From the NCBI GenBank assembly GCA_016178705.1, contig JACOST010000002.1, positions 17,028 to 81,027 on the forward strand: a stretch of 64,000 bases of DNA, in the 5' to 3' direction. The position numbers were made by a program, and so were the translations under genes. The stretch comes from Deltaproteobacteria bacterium. GTDB lineage: Bacteria; Desulfobacterota; Binatia; HRBIN30; JACQVA1. Position 1 is the first letter of the stretch, and the number at the start of each line of letters is the position of its first letter. This document shows, piece by piece, positions 7,944 through 17,999 of this stretch. A model generated the notes under the pieces. That model saw only the letters and a program-made list of their open reading frames with translations. It was not told the DNA's origin and did no database searches.

Positions 7944-10900
7944 GTGACGGATTTTGCTGAAGCCGAGCGCCGGCCATCGCCAGAAGCGTTGCTGCAGGCG
8001 GTTGCGAAGGAAGTTCGCAGTCGACTCAAGATCTTCGTCGGGGCCGCGCCCGGCGTCGGCAAGACCTACGCCATGCTCGCCGCAGCACATGAGCGCTGTG
8101 GTGAGGGCGTCGATGTGATCGTCGGTGTCGTCGAAACCCATGGACGCGCGGAAACTCAGGCCTTGCTCCAGGGGCTCGATGTGTTGCCGCGGCAGCGTGT
8201 CGAGTACCGCGGGACCATGCTTGAAGAGATGGATCTCGACGCGGTCCTGGCGCGGAAGCCGCAGCTCGTATTGGTCGACGAGTTGGCGCACACCAACGCG
8301 CCCGGCAGCCGTCATCCCAAACGCTTCTCGGACATTGAAGAGATCCTCGAGGCCGGGATCGACGTCTACACAACGGTCAATATCCAACATCTCGAGAGTC
8401 TGAACGACGTCGTGGCCCAGATCACCGGCATCCGCATCCGCGAAACGATACCCGATGGCTTCTTCGCGCGCGCCGACGAGATGAAGCTCGTCGATGTCAC
8501 GCCGGAGGACCTCCTTCAACGCCTGCAGGAAGGCAAAGTGTACATGCCGGCCGCCGCCGAGCGCGCCATCCGCAACTACTTCCAGCCAGGCAATCTGACG
8601 GCGCTGCGTGAATTGGCGCTGCGTCAGACCGCCGAACGCGTCGACGATCAGATGCGTGAGTACATGCAAGCGCACGCCGTTCCGGGCGTGTGGCCGGTGA
8701 CCGAACGCATCATGGCTTGTGTCAGTGGCGGCCGGATGTCCGAGCGCATGATCCGCACGGCACGCCGTGTCGCCGATGCTCGCCACGCCGAATGGCTAGC
8801 GGTATTCGTGGAAACCTCCGCGTTTCAGCGGCGCCCCGAAAGCGAGCGCGATCGGGTTGCGCGCGTCCTAAAGCTGGCCGAGCAGCTCGGCGGCGAGCCC
8901 GTAACGATTTCGGGTGAGCGCATCGCCAGCGAGTTGGTCCGCTACGCGGAACGCCGCAACGTGACGGAGATCATCCTCGGTAAGCCGTTGCGCTCACGCT
9001 GGCGAGAGTTCGGCCGCCGCTCGCCGGTCGATGAGGTCATCCGCCGCAGCGGCAATATCGAGGTGCGTGTCATTTCTGGCGAGGAGAGCAGCACCGAACA
9101 GCGTCGCAGCCCGTCGACGCGAGCACCAAGTATTCAAATCAATCGGTATCTGCCTGCGCTGCTGTTCGTCACCCTCGCCGGTCTCGTCGCCAAAGGGCTG
9201 CAGCTCTTACTGTCACTGACCGATCCGGCGTTGGTGTTCCTGACCGCGGTCCTGTTCAGCGCGGTCGCCGGCGGTCTTGGCCCGTCAATTTTTGCGGCGA
9301 TCGCTAGCTTGCTGGTTTACGACTTCTTCTTCGTCGATCCGCTCTACACCTTCACCATCACCAAGCCACAAGACGTGCTGTCCCTCTTCGTGTTCCTGGT
9401 GGTTGCGATCCTGACGAGCAATTTGACTGCACGCATTCGCAACCAGGCGGTCACCGCCCGTCGGCGCGAGCAGCGAACGGCGGCGCTGTACGAGTTCAGC
9501 CGTCAGATTGCCGGGGCTATCGGCATCGAGGATCTGCTGCCGATGGTGGTGCGCCAAATTGGCGAACAGTTCCAAGCGGCCGTCGCTGTGCTGCTGCCCG
9601 ATGGCGGCCGCCTAACCACGGGTGCCGTCGATCCCCCGGGAACCGATCTCACCGAAGCCGAACGCGCGGCCGCCAACTGGGTGTGGGAACACAATCAACC
9701 CGCCGGTCGCGGCACCGATACGTTGGCGGGTAGCGACTGGTTCCACGCCCCGCTCAGTACGGCGCGCGGCGCCGTCGGCGTACTGGCGCTGCAGACGTCG
9801 ACACCGGGGAGCGTGTTGCCGCTCGATCAACGTCAGCTGCTCGAAGCACTCGCGCGTCTCGCCGCGATCGCGATCGAACGAACTCGCGTGGACGTCGTCT
9901 TGGCGGAAAAGGCGAAGACCGAGGCGGTCATCGAGGCGATGGAAGACGGCTTGATCGTGCTCGATCAGCCGGGGACGGTGGCTCACGTCAACGAGGTCGC
10001 GTGTGCGATTCTCGAATTCGACCGTCGCGAGGTCCTCGGACGGTCCTTCGAGGATCTCGGCACTCACCATCCGCACTACCTGCGACTGCGTGCTGCCGTT
10101 CGCGATTTCCTGGCCCATCCCGAGCGCGATGCCGAGCGCGTCGAGATCACCCTCTTCATGCGCGGCCGCGATCACTACTTCATCTTGCGCCTCACTCCAC
10201 TGCGCGGGCGCGACGGCGCATCCGCCGGGCTCATTCTCGGACTGCAAGATGTTACCTACGTGCGCGATCAAGAGGCCCGGCGTGAAGCGCTCATCGCCAC
10301 GCTGTCGCACGAGCTGGGCACGCCCATCACCTCGCTGCGGATGGCGCTCGATCTTCTCCATCGCAACGGCGGCCAACTCAACGCGGAGCAGCGCACCTTG
10401 CTCGACACCGCTCACGAAGACATCGAGCGCCTGCAGGACGTCGCGCAGCGCCTGCTCGATCTCTCGCGCGCGCGGGCGATGACGATCGCCCTCGATCGCC
10501 GCAACGTCGATTTGCGCCAGATCATTCCACGGGTCGTGAAGATCTTTGCGTTGCAGGCGCGCGAGAAGAACATCACGTTGGACGTCGCGATGGCGGAGCG
10601 CGGACTGACGATCGCCGGCGACGAGATCAAGCTCAGTTGGGCGCTGTCGAATTTGCTCTCGAACGCGTTGCGCTACACGCCGGAGCGTGGACGCGTGCAG
10701 ATCGACGCTCGGGATCAGGATGACAACAGCGTGCTGATTGCCGTCAGCGACAGCGGGCCCGGCATCGCGCCCGATCAGCGCGAACGGATTTTCGAGCGCT
10801 TCGTGCAGTCAGCCGACGGTGGTGATATCGGATCAGCGGGCTTGGGATTGGCGATTGTGCGCGACATTGTGCAAGCACACGGCGGTCGCATCCATCTGGA

Positions 10901-10952
10901 AAGCGACGTAGGACGAGGCAGCCGCTTTACGATCGAGCTGCCGCGAGGCTAG
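7944..10952 (+). CDS. kdpD: KdpD-type osmosensitive K+ sensor histidine kinase with GAF and PAS insert
   Basis: The protein is 1002 aa, longer than E. coli KdpD (894 aa). Order: KdpD N-terminal domain with Walker A GAAPGVGKT (~residues 33-41); Usp-like domain (~255-375); four close membrane helices (~405-500); a GAF-like segment (~515-650); a PAS domain (~660-770); HisKA with the phospho-acceptor at H789 in LSHELGTPIT; and a HATPase domain (NLLSNALRYTP, DSGPGI, GLGLAI). The start is a GTG at 7944, 27 bases after kdpC. Its partner 3 bases downstream is an NtrC-type regulator, not KdpE. The added PAS/GAF modules suggest a further input signal. Confidence 0.93.
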   Translation: MTDFAEAERRPSPEALLQAVAKEVRSRLKIFVGAAPGVGKTYAMLAAAHERCGEGVDVIVGVVETHGRAETQALLQGLDVLPRQRVEYRGTMLEEMDLDAVLARKPQLVLVDELAHTNAPGSRHPKRFSDIEEILEAGIDVYTTVNIQHLESLNDVVAQITGIRIRETIPDGFFARADEMKLVDVTPEDLLQRLQEGKVYMPAAAERAIRNYFQPGNLTALRELALRQTAERVDDQMREYMQAHAVPGVWPVTERIMACVSGGRMSERMIRTARRVADARHAEWLAVFVETSAFQRRPESERDRVARVLKLAEQLGGEPVTISGERIASELVRYAERRNVTEIILGKPLRSRWREFGRRSPVDEVIRRSGNIEVRVISGEESSTEQRRSPSTRAPSIQINRYLPALLFVTLAGLVAKGLQLLLSLTDPALVFLTAVLFSAVAGGLGPSIFAAIASLLVYDFFFVDPLYTFTITKPQDVLSLFVFLVVAILTSNLTARIRNQAVTARRREQRTAALYEFSRQIAGAIGIEDLLPMVVRQIGEQFQAAVAVLLPDGGRLTTGAVDPPGTDLTEAERAAANWVWEHNQPAGRGTDTLAGSDWFHAPLSTARGAVGVLALQTSTPGSVLPLDQRQLLEALARLAAIAIERTRVDVVLAEKAKTEAVIEAMEDGLIVLDQPGTVAHVNEVACAILEFDRREVLGRSFEDLGTHHPHYLRLRAAVRDFLAHPERDAERVEITLFMRGRDHYFILRLTPLRGRDGASAGLILGLQDVTYVRDQEARREALIATLSHELGTPITSLRMALDLLHRNGGQLNAEQRTLLDTAHEDIERLQDVAQRLLDLSRARAMTIALDRRNVDLRQIIPRVVKIFALQAREKNITLDVAMAERGLTIAGDEIKLSWALSNLLSNALRYTPERGRVQIDARDQDDNSVLIAVSDSGPGIAPDQRERIFERFVQSADGGDIGSAGLGLAIVRDIVQAHGGRIHLESDVGRGSRFTIELPRG

Positions 10953-10955
10953 CGC

Positions 10956-12290
10956 ATGGCGAACATTCTCATCGTCGACGACGAGAAGAACATCCGCACG
11001 CACCTCGCAACCTACGTCCGCAGTCTCGGTCACGCGGCAGAGACGGCCGCCGATGCTACGACTGCGCTGAGCGCGCTCGATCGCAGCGCAGTCGACGTCG
11101 TGCTCTCCGACGTGCGCATGGCGGGCATGGACGGCCTGGCGTTGCTGCGCGAGATCCGTGGCCGCCGGCCAGACGTGGTGGTGGTGTTGATGACCGCCTA
11201 CGCCACCGTACCCCAAGCGGTCGAAGCGATGCGCGCCGGAGCGTACGACTATCTGGTCAAGCCGTTTTCGCTCGATCAAGTGGGGCTGTTGCTGACGCGC
11301 GTGGTCGAGGTCCAGGCCCTGCGCCGCGAGAATCAGGCGCTGCGCCACGCCATCGAGCAACCAGCACTGCTCGAATCGGCGAGCCCTCCGATGCAACGGG
11401 TGCTGGCAACCGCCCGGCAAGTGGCTGCCTCCGCCGTCACCGTGATGCTCACCGGCGAGAGTGGTACCGGCAAGAACGTCCTTGCGTCGGCGATTCACGC
11501 CTGGAGTCCGCGCGCCGCCGCGCCATTTGTCACGATCAGCTGCACGACGTTGGCGGAGCATTTGTTGGAGAGTGAACTCTTCGGTCATATGAAGGGCGCG
11601 TTCACCAGCGCGTGGAAGGACAAGCCCGGCCGGCTCGAAGCCGCCGCCGGCGGCACCGTATTCCTCGACGAAGTCGGCGAACTGCCGCCGGAGTTGCAAG
11701 CCAAATTGTTGCGCTTCTTGGAAGAGCACCGTTTTGAACGCGTCGGATCGAGCGAGACTATCGAGGTCGACGCCCGCATCATCGCCGCGACCAACCGCGA
11801 CCTCGACGCCGATGTCCGCTCGGGGCGCTTTCGCGAAGACCTGTTCTTTCGCCTCAACGTCGTCGGCATTCGGCTGCCGCCGCTGCACGAGCGACGCGAG
11901 GATCTTCCGGTACTGATCAATCACCTGCTGGCGACATTGTGTGCGCGCCATCGGCGCGGCGCACTGCAGCTCAGCCCCGATGCGCGCGCGGCGTTGGTCA
12001 CGTATCTCTGGCCGGGCAATGTCCGCGAGTTGCTGAACGCGCTCGAGCGCGCGGTGGTGTTGTCACGCGGCGACACCATTCGAATTGAAGACCTGCCCGA
12101 CCGGCTGGCAGCGCCGACACCCCCGCTCACCGCGCCGGCCGCCGATCCGTCGCTCTCACTCGATGAGATCGAGCGCCGCCACATCCAGCAGGTTCTCGCC
12201 GATGCCGCCACCCTCGAAGAAGCCGCCGCGCGCTTGGGCATCAACGCCACCACGCTGTGGCGCAAGCGCAAACGCTACCGGATCGAGTAG
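10956..12290 (+). CDS. NtrC-family sigma54-dependent response regulator, partner of KdpD
   Basis: The protein is 444 aa. The receiver domain carries phospho-acceptor D52 (LSDVRMAGMDG) and the conserved Lys in VKPFS. The AAA+ domain (~140-365) has Walker A GESGTGKN, Walker B GGTVFLDEVGELP and a sigma54-contact loop reading GAFTSA instead of GAFTGA. The C-terminus is a Fis-type helix-turn-helix (EAAARLGINATTLWRKRKRY). It lies 3 bases after kdpD, so it almost certainly receives phosphate from it. It replaces the OmpR-type KdpE found in most kdp operons and matches the -24/-12 promoter at 3192. Confidence 0.92.
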   Translation: MANILIVDDEKNIRTHLATYVRSLGHAAETAADATTALSALDRSAVDVVLSDVRMAGMDGLALLREIRGRRPDVVVVLMTAYATVPQAVEAMRAGAYDYLVKPFSLDQVGLLLTRVVEVQALRRENQALRHAIEQPALLESASPPMQRVLATARQVAASAVTVMLTGESGTGKNVLASAIHAWSPRAAAPFVTISCTTLAEHLLESELFGHMKGAFTSAWKDKPGRLEAAAGGTVFLDEVGELPPELQAKLLRFLEEHRFERVGSSETIEVDARIIAATNRDLDADVRSGRFREDLFFRLNVVGIRLPPLHERREDLPVLINHLLATLCARHRRGALQLSPDARAALVTYLWPGNVRELLNALERAVVLSRGDTIRIEDLPDRLAAPTPPLTAPAADPSLSLDEIERRHIQQVLADAATLEEAAARLGINATTLWRKRKRYRIE

Positions 12291-12400
12291 CGGCTGGCGG
12301 CGCGACATTCGCTGACCGTAGGGGTAAATTCTTGCGTCGCCCGCAAGCCTACCGGTGCTGTACGTAGATCGGCAGCGCGGTTGGGTGTACGGTTTGCGAG

Positions 12401-15400
12401 ATGTTTTGCCCAAAGTGCAACGCGAGATGTAACGACGAGGTGCTCGCTTGCGCCGAGTGCGGCGCGGCGCTCGGTCCGGTGTGCCTTGCCTGCGGCGCCC
12501 AGAATCTACCGGGATCGCTCTTCTGTCGGATGTGCGGACGACCGCTGAGTGAGCTGTCGACCGATCGGCCGAGCCGCTCTCCCGCTGCGTACACGCCACG
12601 CCATCTCACCGAGAAAATCCTCACCTCCCGCGCCGCACTCGAAGGCGAGCGCAAGCAAGTGACCGTTCTCTTCGCCGACGTGAAGGGGTCGCAGGCGCTC
12701 GCGCAGAGCGTCGGCCCCGAGGCCTGGCACGAGACTCTCGATCGCTTCTTCGAGATTTTGTCGGCGGGAGTGCACCGCTTCGAGGGCACCATCAACCAGT
12801 ACACGGGCGATGGCATCATGGCGCTCTTCGGTGCGCCGATCGCGCATGAGGATCACGCGCAGCGGGCGTGCTTCGCCGCGCTTCATCTGAAGAAGGGGAT
12901 CGCCGCGTTCCACGCCGATCTCCGCCGCACGCGAGGCATCGACTTCGCGGTCCGCACGGGGCTCAACTCCGGCGAGGTTGTCGTCGGCCGCATCGGCGAC
13001 GACCTGCGAATGGACTATACTGCGCAAGGTCACACTGTCGGGCTCGCCAGCCGGATGGAGTCGCTCGCCGAGCCGGGCAAGATCTATCTCACTCGGGGTA
13101 CTGCCGCGCTGGTGTCCGGATTCTTCCAGCTGAAGGACCTCGGAAAATTTTCCGTCAAGGGCGAGCGGCGCAGTCTGCGCGTCTACGAACTCGAAGCGGT
13201 CGGCGCGGCGCGGACGCGGTTCGATCAATCGACGGCGCGCGGCCTGTCGCCCTTTGTCGGACGAGAGGCGGAGATGGCCCGGCTCGAAGCGAGCCTCGCG
13301 GACGCCCTCGCCGGAAATGGCTGTGCGGTCGGCGTGGTCTCCGAGGCCGGGTGTGGCAAGAGCCGACTCTTCTGGGAGTTCGCCGCGCAGTGTCGCGCGC
13401 GCGACATCCTCGTCCTGCAGGCTCGCGGCGTCCCTCACGGGCGAGCGAGTCCGTTCTTGCCAATCGTCGAACTGTTGCGCGGTTACTTCGACGTGAGAGA
13501 GCGCGACGACGACGCCGCGGTGCGCGAGAAGGTCACCGGACAGCTGATCCTCCTCGGTGAGCCGTTGCGCGAAGCGTTACCGCTCGTCTTCGAGCTGCTG
13601 CGGGTGTCCGAAGCCGATCATCTCGCGCAGCGGATCGATCCGGAGGCGCGGCGTCGCCAGATCCTCCGGTTACTGACCGATCTCGTGCGAGTCCGCAGCG
13701 CGCAAGAACCGATCGTTGTCGTCGGCGAGGATCTGCAATGGTTCGACCGCGGAAGCGAGGCGGTTCTCGATCAACTCGTCGCAGAACTTCCGGGAGGCCG
13801 CACTCTCATCGTCGTGAACTACCGTCCCGACCACCGACCTCCCTGGCACGGTCGCACCCAGTTCCGCGAGATACCCCTTGAGGCGCTCGCGCCGGAGGCG
13901 ACGCTGCAACTCGTGGGCGATCTCCTCGGCAACCATCGATCGGTCCGCAGTCTCATCCAGCGCATCGCCGAACGGAGCGGCGGCAATCCTTTCTTCGTCG
14001 AGGAAGCAATCCGGTCCCTCAAGGCGGGTGGCGCACTCACCGGGCGCGCGGGGAGCTATCGCGCCGAGCATCGGGTCGAGGAGATCGAGATCCCGGCGAC
14101 GGTCCAGGCAGTGCTCGATGCGCGGATCGACGCACTCAAGGAACGCGAGAAAGTCGTGCTCCAAACGGCGGCGGTCATCGGTAAGGAGTTTCCGCTGGCG
14201 GTTCTGCAGCGAATCGTGCCCTATTCGAAAGCGGAACTGCGCGTCGCCCTCAAAACTCTTAGCGACACCCAGCTGCTGTCGCCGCCGAACCGCAGCGGCG
14301 AGGTGCTATACGCCTTTCGCCACTCCCCGACGCAAGAGGCAGCCTACCGCACGCAACTCATTGCGCGCCGCCAACAGATCCACGCCGAGGTCGCCCGGAT
14401 CATCGAGGAACTTCACCCGGGAGTCGACGAGCAGGCGGCACTGATCGCTCATCATCGCGAGAGCGCCGGTGACGAACGCGCGGCGGTGGATTGGTACGTG
14501 CGCGCGGCGAGATGGCTGGGATCCGAAGATCCGGCCGAAGCCTACCGCTACTGGCAAAAGGTCCGCGCGCTGCTCACCCGCGACAACGGCTCTGCCAACG
14601 CGCTGCCATTGCGCGTATTGGCGCTGATTCAGATGCTGAACCTGAGCTGGCGTCTCGGCGTTAGCGAAGAAGAAGTGCGGGTGCTCTTCGAGGAAGTCCG
14701 GGATCTCGCGCAGCAGAGCGAGAGCAGGGACGCGCTGGTCACAGCGTACTTAGCCTACGCCGTCGTTCGCGGAATGGCCGGTCACCTCAATGAGTCGTTG
14801 GAGAACGTGCGCGAGGCGACGCACCTCGCGGAGGACTCGGGGAACGCGGATCTCAAGCGCGGTCTCAAGATGGCCCTCGCATACTTCGGCGCGGCGGCCG
14901 GGCGATTGCGGGAATCGTTGGCGACCACGGAGGCAGCGCTCTCCCAGGAAGGGGGCGATTCGACTCGGGGCGCCGAGCTGTCTGGTATTGACCCGTTCGT
15001 CTTCCTGACTGGACTTCGTGGTCATCTGCTCGGACAGATGGGGAAGCTCGCCGAGGCCCGGGCGGCGCTCGACGCCGCGCTTGAGCTCTCCGCCGAGCGC
15101 GTCGACTCGGAGGTTCGCGGATGGATTCACGGGTGGATCGTCGTCCTAGCCCGAGCCACCGGCGAGACCGCGGACGCGCTCGGGCATGCCCGCCGGGGAT
15201 TGGATATCGCGGAAAAAACCGGGAGCTTCTTTTCGCAGGTCATCGCGTTTGCAAATCTGGGGCGCGCCCTCGCCTTCCGTGGAGAGTGGCAAGAAGCGGT
15301 CGGCGCCTTCGAGAAGTCGCTCGATATTGCCCGGGCGCGGAAGATCGGTTGCGATGTCGAGGCGGGAATCGTGGCTGATCTCGCCGAAGTCAACTCTTCG

Positions 15401-15766
15401 ATCGGCAATCACCAGGCCGCGCTAGCGCTCGCCCGTGAAGCGATCGACCTGGCGCAGCGACGCGGCGTAAAGGTGGAGGAATGCCGAGCGCATCTCGTGA
15501 ACGCGCGCGTCATCCTCCGGGCCGAGGGTGCGGGCAAGCAACGGGCCGTCCGCAAGGCACTGGAGGCGGCGATGGCCATCGCGCGTGCGACCGAGGCGCG
15601 CGTTTATGAACCATTCATCCACCTCGAGCTCGCGGAGGTCGCGCGGCTTGCGGGCGATGATGCGGCGCGCGCCAGCGAGCTGCGGATCAGCTCCGAGCTA
15701 TTCGCGGAGATCGGCGCCACTGGCCATCTGGCAGCGGCTGCCGGTAACACTGATATCGAGTTGTGA
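12401..15766 (+). CDS. Adenylate/guanylate cyclase-AAA ATPase-TPR signalling protein with zinc ribbons
   Basis: The protein is 1121 aa. An N-terminal double zinc ribbon (CPKC, CAEC, CLAC, CRMC within ~50 residues) precedes a class III nucleotide-cyclase domain (~85-260) with both metal-binding aspartates (LFADVKGS and YTGDGIMALFG). Next comes a large STAND-like ATPase (FVGREAEM; Walker A SEAGCGKS near residue 325) and a long TPR-like C-terminal half. Such proteins are common in high-GC soil lineages. The regulated process is unknown. It is separated from the kdp regulator by 110 bases and is probably a separate unit. Confidence 0.88.
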   Translation: MFCPKCNARCNDEVLACAECGAALGPVCLACGAQNLPGSLFCRMCGRPLSELSTDRPSRSPAAYTPRHLTEKILTSRAALEGERKQVTVLFADVKGSQALAQSVGPEAWHETLDRFFEILSAGVHRFEGTINQYTGDGIMALFGAPIAHEDHAQRACFAALHLKKGIAAFHADLRRTRGIDFAVRTGLNSGEVVVGRIGDDLRMDYTAQGHTVGLASRMESLAEPGKIYLTRGTAALVSGFFQLKDLGKFSVKGERRSLRVYELEAVGAARTRFDQSTARGLSPFVGREAEMARLEASLADALAGNGCAVGVVSEAGCGKSRLFWEFAAQCRARDILVLQARGVPHGRASPFLPIVELLRGYFDVRERDDDAAVREKVTGQLILLGEPLREALPLVFELLRVSEADHLAQRIDPEARRRQILRLLTDLVRVRSAQEPIVVVGEDLQWFDRGSEAVLDQLVAELPGGRTLIVVNYRPDHRPPWHGRTQFREIPLEALAPEATLQLVGDLLGNHRSVRSLIQRIAERSGGNPFFVEEAIRSLKAGGALTGRAGSYRAEHRVEEIEIPATVQAVLDARIDALKEREKVVLQTAAVIGKEFPLAVLQRIVPYSKAELRVALKTLSDTQLLSPPNRSGEVLYAFRHSPTQEAAYRTQLIARRQQIHAEVARIIEELHPGVDEQAALIAHHRESAGDERAAVDWYVRAARWLGSEDPAEAYRYWQKVRALLTRDNGSANALPLRVLALIQMLNLSWRLGVSEEEVRVLFEEVRDLAQQSESRDALVTAYLAYAVVRGMAGHLNESLENVREATHLAEDSGNADLKRGLKMALAYFGAAAGRLRESLATTEAALSQEGGDSTRGAELSGIDPFVFLTGLRGHLLGQMGKLAEARAALDAALELSAERVDSEVRGWIHGWIVVLARATGETADALGHARRGLDIAEKTGSFFSQVIAFANLGRALAFRGEWQEAVGAFEKSLDIARARKIGCDVEAGIVADLAEVNSSIGNHQAALALAREAIDLAQRRGVKVEECRAHLVNARVILRAEGAGKQRAVRKALEAAMAIARATEARVYEPFIHLELAEVARLAGDDAARASELRISSELFAEIGATGHLAAAAGNTDIEL

Positions 15767-16261
<495 letters not shown>

Positions 16262-16292
16262 GCGACCAAATACAAAAAGGGGGGATACAGCT

Positions 16293-17999
16293 ATGAGGTC
16301 TACATCTCGTCGCACCGGATGCGTGCGTCCTGTACGAGGGTTCATTGTGGCAACTGCCGTCGCGGTTTTCCTGACGACGCTTACTCTGCTTGCACCGATC
16401 TCGCGTGCGGACGATCAGCCGAAGCCGGACCCTGCCGGCGTTGCGACCGGCGACAAGTCGTCGGTTGTTGATGCCGGCGGCAATGCTTTTGTCGTCGCCG
16501 AGCCGACCGATCAGGCGGCCCCCGACTACGCGCAGAAGAAAAAAGACTTCGACGAATACCAGGAGCAGGCCGGCAGGGAGCCCTTGGCAGTGAAGCTCGC
16601 GGACGCCGTGGGCCATGTGCGAATCGGCACGAACATGGCCTGGACGCTCAACACGGGCTACCTCGTGCTCTTCATGCAAGCGGGCTTCGCGCTGCTCACG
16701 TGCGGATTGGTACGCAAGAAGAACGCCGCGCATCTGATGATGCTGAATTTCGCGGCGTACGTCTTCGCCTTCCTGGCCTACTACGCCGTCGGCTTTGCCT
16801 TTCAGTGGGGCGGGGTCGCGCTCAACGCGGCGCCGGCGAGTATCGGCGGTGCCCCGACGCTAAATGAGTTCTTGATCGGCAGCGGACAGTGGGGCTTCTT
16901 GGGTGGAAAGGGATTTTTCCTCAGCGGGCCAGCCTACGACGCGAGCGCCAACGTCCTGATGCTCTTCGAAGTCGTGTTCATGGAAACCGCTGGCTACATC
17001 ATCGTCGGCGCCATCTGTGAGCGAATCACCTTTGGCGCCTTCCTGCTCTGCGAGATGTTCGTCGGCGCCATCCTCTATCCCATCTTCGGGTGTTGGGTCT
17101 GGGGCGGCGGCTGGATGTCGCAGCTGGGTACGACGATGGGTTGGGGTCATGGCTACGTTGACTTTGCCGGCTCGACCGTTGTGCATGCCGTCGGTGGCTT
17201 CTGTGCGATGGCGCTCGCCTTCATTCTCGGACCGCGCCTCGGGAAGTATGGTCCGGACGGGAAGCCGCGGCCGTTCCCGGCACACAACATCGTCTTCGTC
17301 GTGAGCGGAACCTTCATCCTGCTGTTCGGCTGGATGGGCTTCAACCCGGGCTCGACGCTCGCCGCGACCGATTTACGCATCGGCGTCGTCGCCGTGAACA
17401 CCAACCTAGCGGCAGTCGCGGGATCGGCCTCGTCCTTGGTCGTTTGGTACCTCATGTTCGGGAAGCCCGACATCTCGATGGCCTGCAACGGCATGCTGGC
17501 GGGCCTCGTCGCCATTACGGCCCCTTGCGCCTTCGTCGGACCCAACGCGGCGGTCATCATCGGCGTGATGGCGGGCGCCCTAGTCTGCTTCGGCGTGCTC
17601 TTCAACGAGCGGGTGATCAAAGTAGACGATCCCTGTGGTGCAATCTCGGTGCACGGCTATTGTGGTTGGCTGGGTGCCGTGTGTGTCGGCATCTTCGCCG
17701 ACGGCACCTACGGCGCGGGTTGGAACGGCGTCGGCGCGACCACCTACCTCGGAAACGCCGGTCAAGGCGTGACGGGCCTGCTGTACGGAGACTGGGGCCA
17801 GTTTACGTTGCAGCTCTGCGGCGCGACCCTATGCGTTGTGTATGCCTTCACGCTCACGTTCGTGGTCTTCAAGGTGGTGAACGCCGTCAAGAGCATGCGC
17901 GTCTCGCGGGAAATTGAACTCGAAGGGCTGGATGTGCCGGAGTTTGGCGGCTTGGCGTACCCGGAGGATGCGATCTCTACGACATCCGGCGCTGCGTGA
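16293..17999 (+). CDS. amtB: Ammonium transporter AmtB with signal peptide and N-terminal extension
   Basis: The protein is 568 aa, longer than E. coli AmtB (428 aa). A signal peptide (basic start, hydrophobic core to ~residue 40, SRA-DD cleavage) is followed by a ~70-residue hydrophilic extracytoplasmic segment before the first channel helix. The twin pore histidines are present at H298 (VVHAVGG) and H454 (SVHGYCG). GGGGGG precedes the ATG. It is cotranscribed with the PII gene. The extra N-terminal segment is typical of several non-enteric lineages. Confidence 0.95.
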   Translation: MRSTSRRTGCVRPVRGFIVATAVAVFLTTLTLLAPISRADDQPKPDPAGVATGDKSSVVDAGGNAFVVAEPTDQAAPDYAQKKKDFDEYQEQAGREPLAVKLADAVGHVRIGTNMAWTLNTGYLVLFMQAGFALLTCGLVRKKNAAHLMMLNFAAYVFAFLAYYAVGFAFQWGGVALNAAPASIGGAPTLNEFLIGSGQWGFLGGKGFFLSGPAYDASANVLMLFEVVFMETAGYIIVGAICERITFGAFLLCEMFVGAILYPIFGCWVWGGGWMSQLGTTMGWGHGYVDFAGSTVVHAVGGFCAMALAFILGPRLGKYGPDGKPRPFPAHNIVFVVSGTFILLFGWMGFNPGSTLAATDLRIGVVAVNTNLAAVAGSASSLVVWYLMFGKPDISMACNGMLAGLVAITAPCAFVGPNAAVIIGVMAGALVCFGVLFNERVIKVDDPCGAISVHGYCGWLGAVCVGIFADGTYGAGWNGVGATTYLGNAGQGVTGLLYGDWGQFTLQLCGATLCVVYAFTLTFVVFKVVNAVKSMRVSREIELEGLDVPEFGGLAYPEDAISTTSGAA

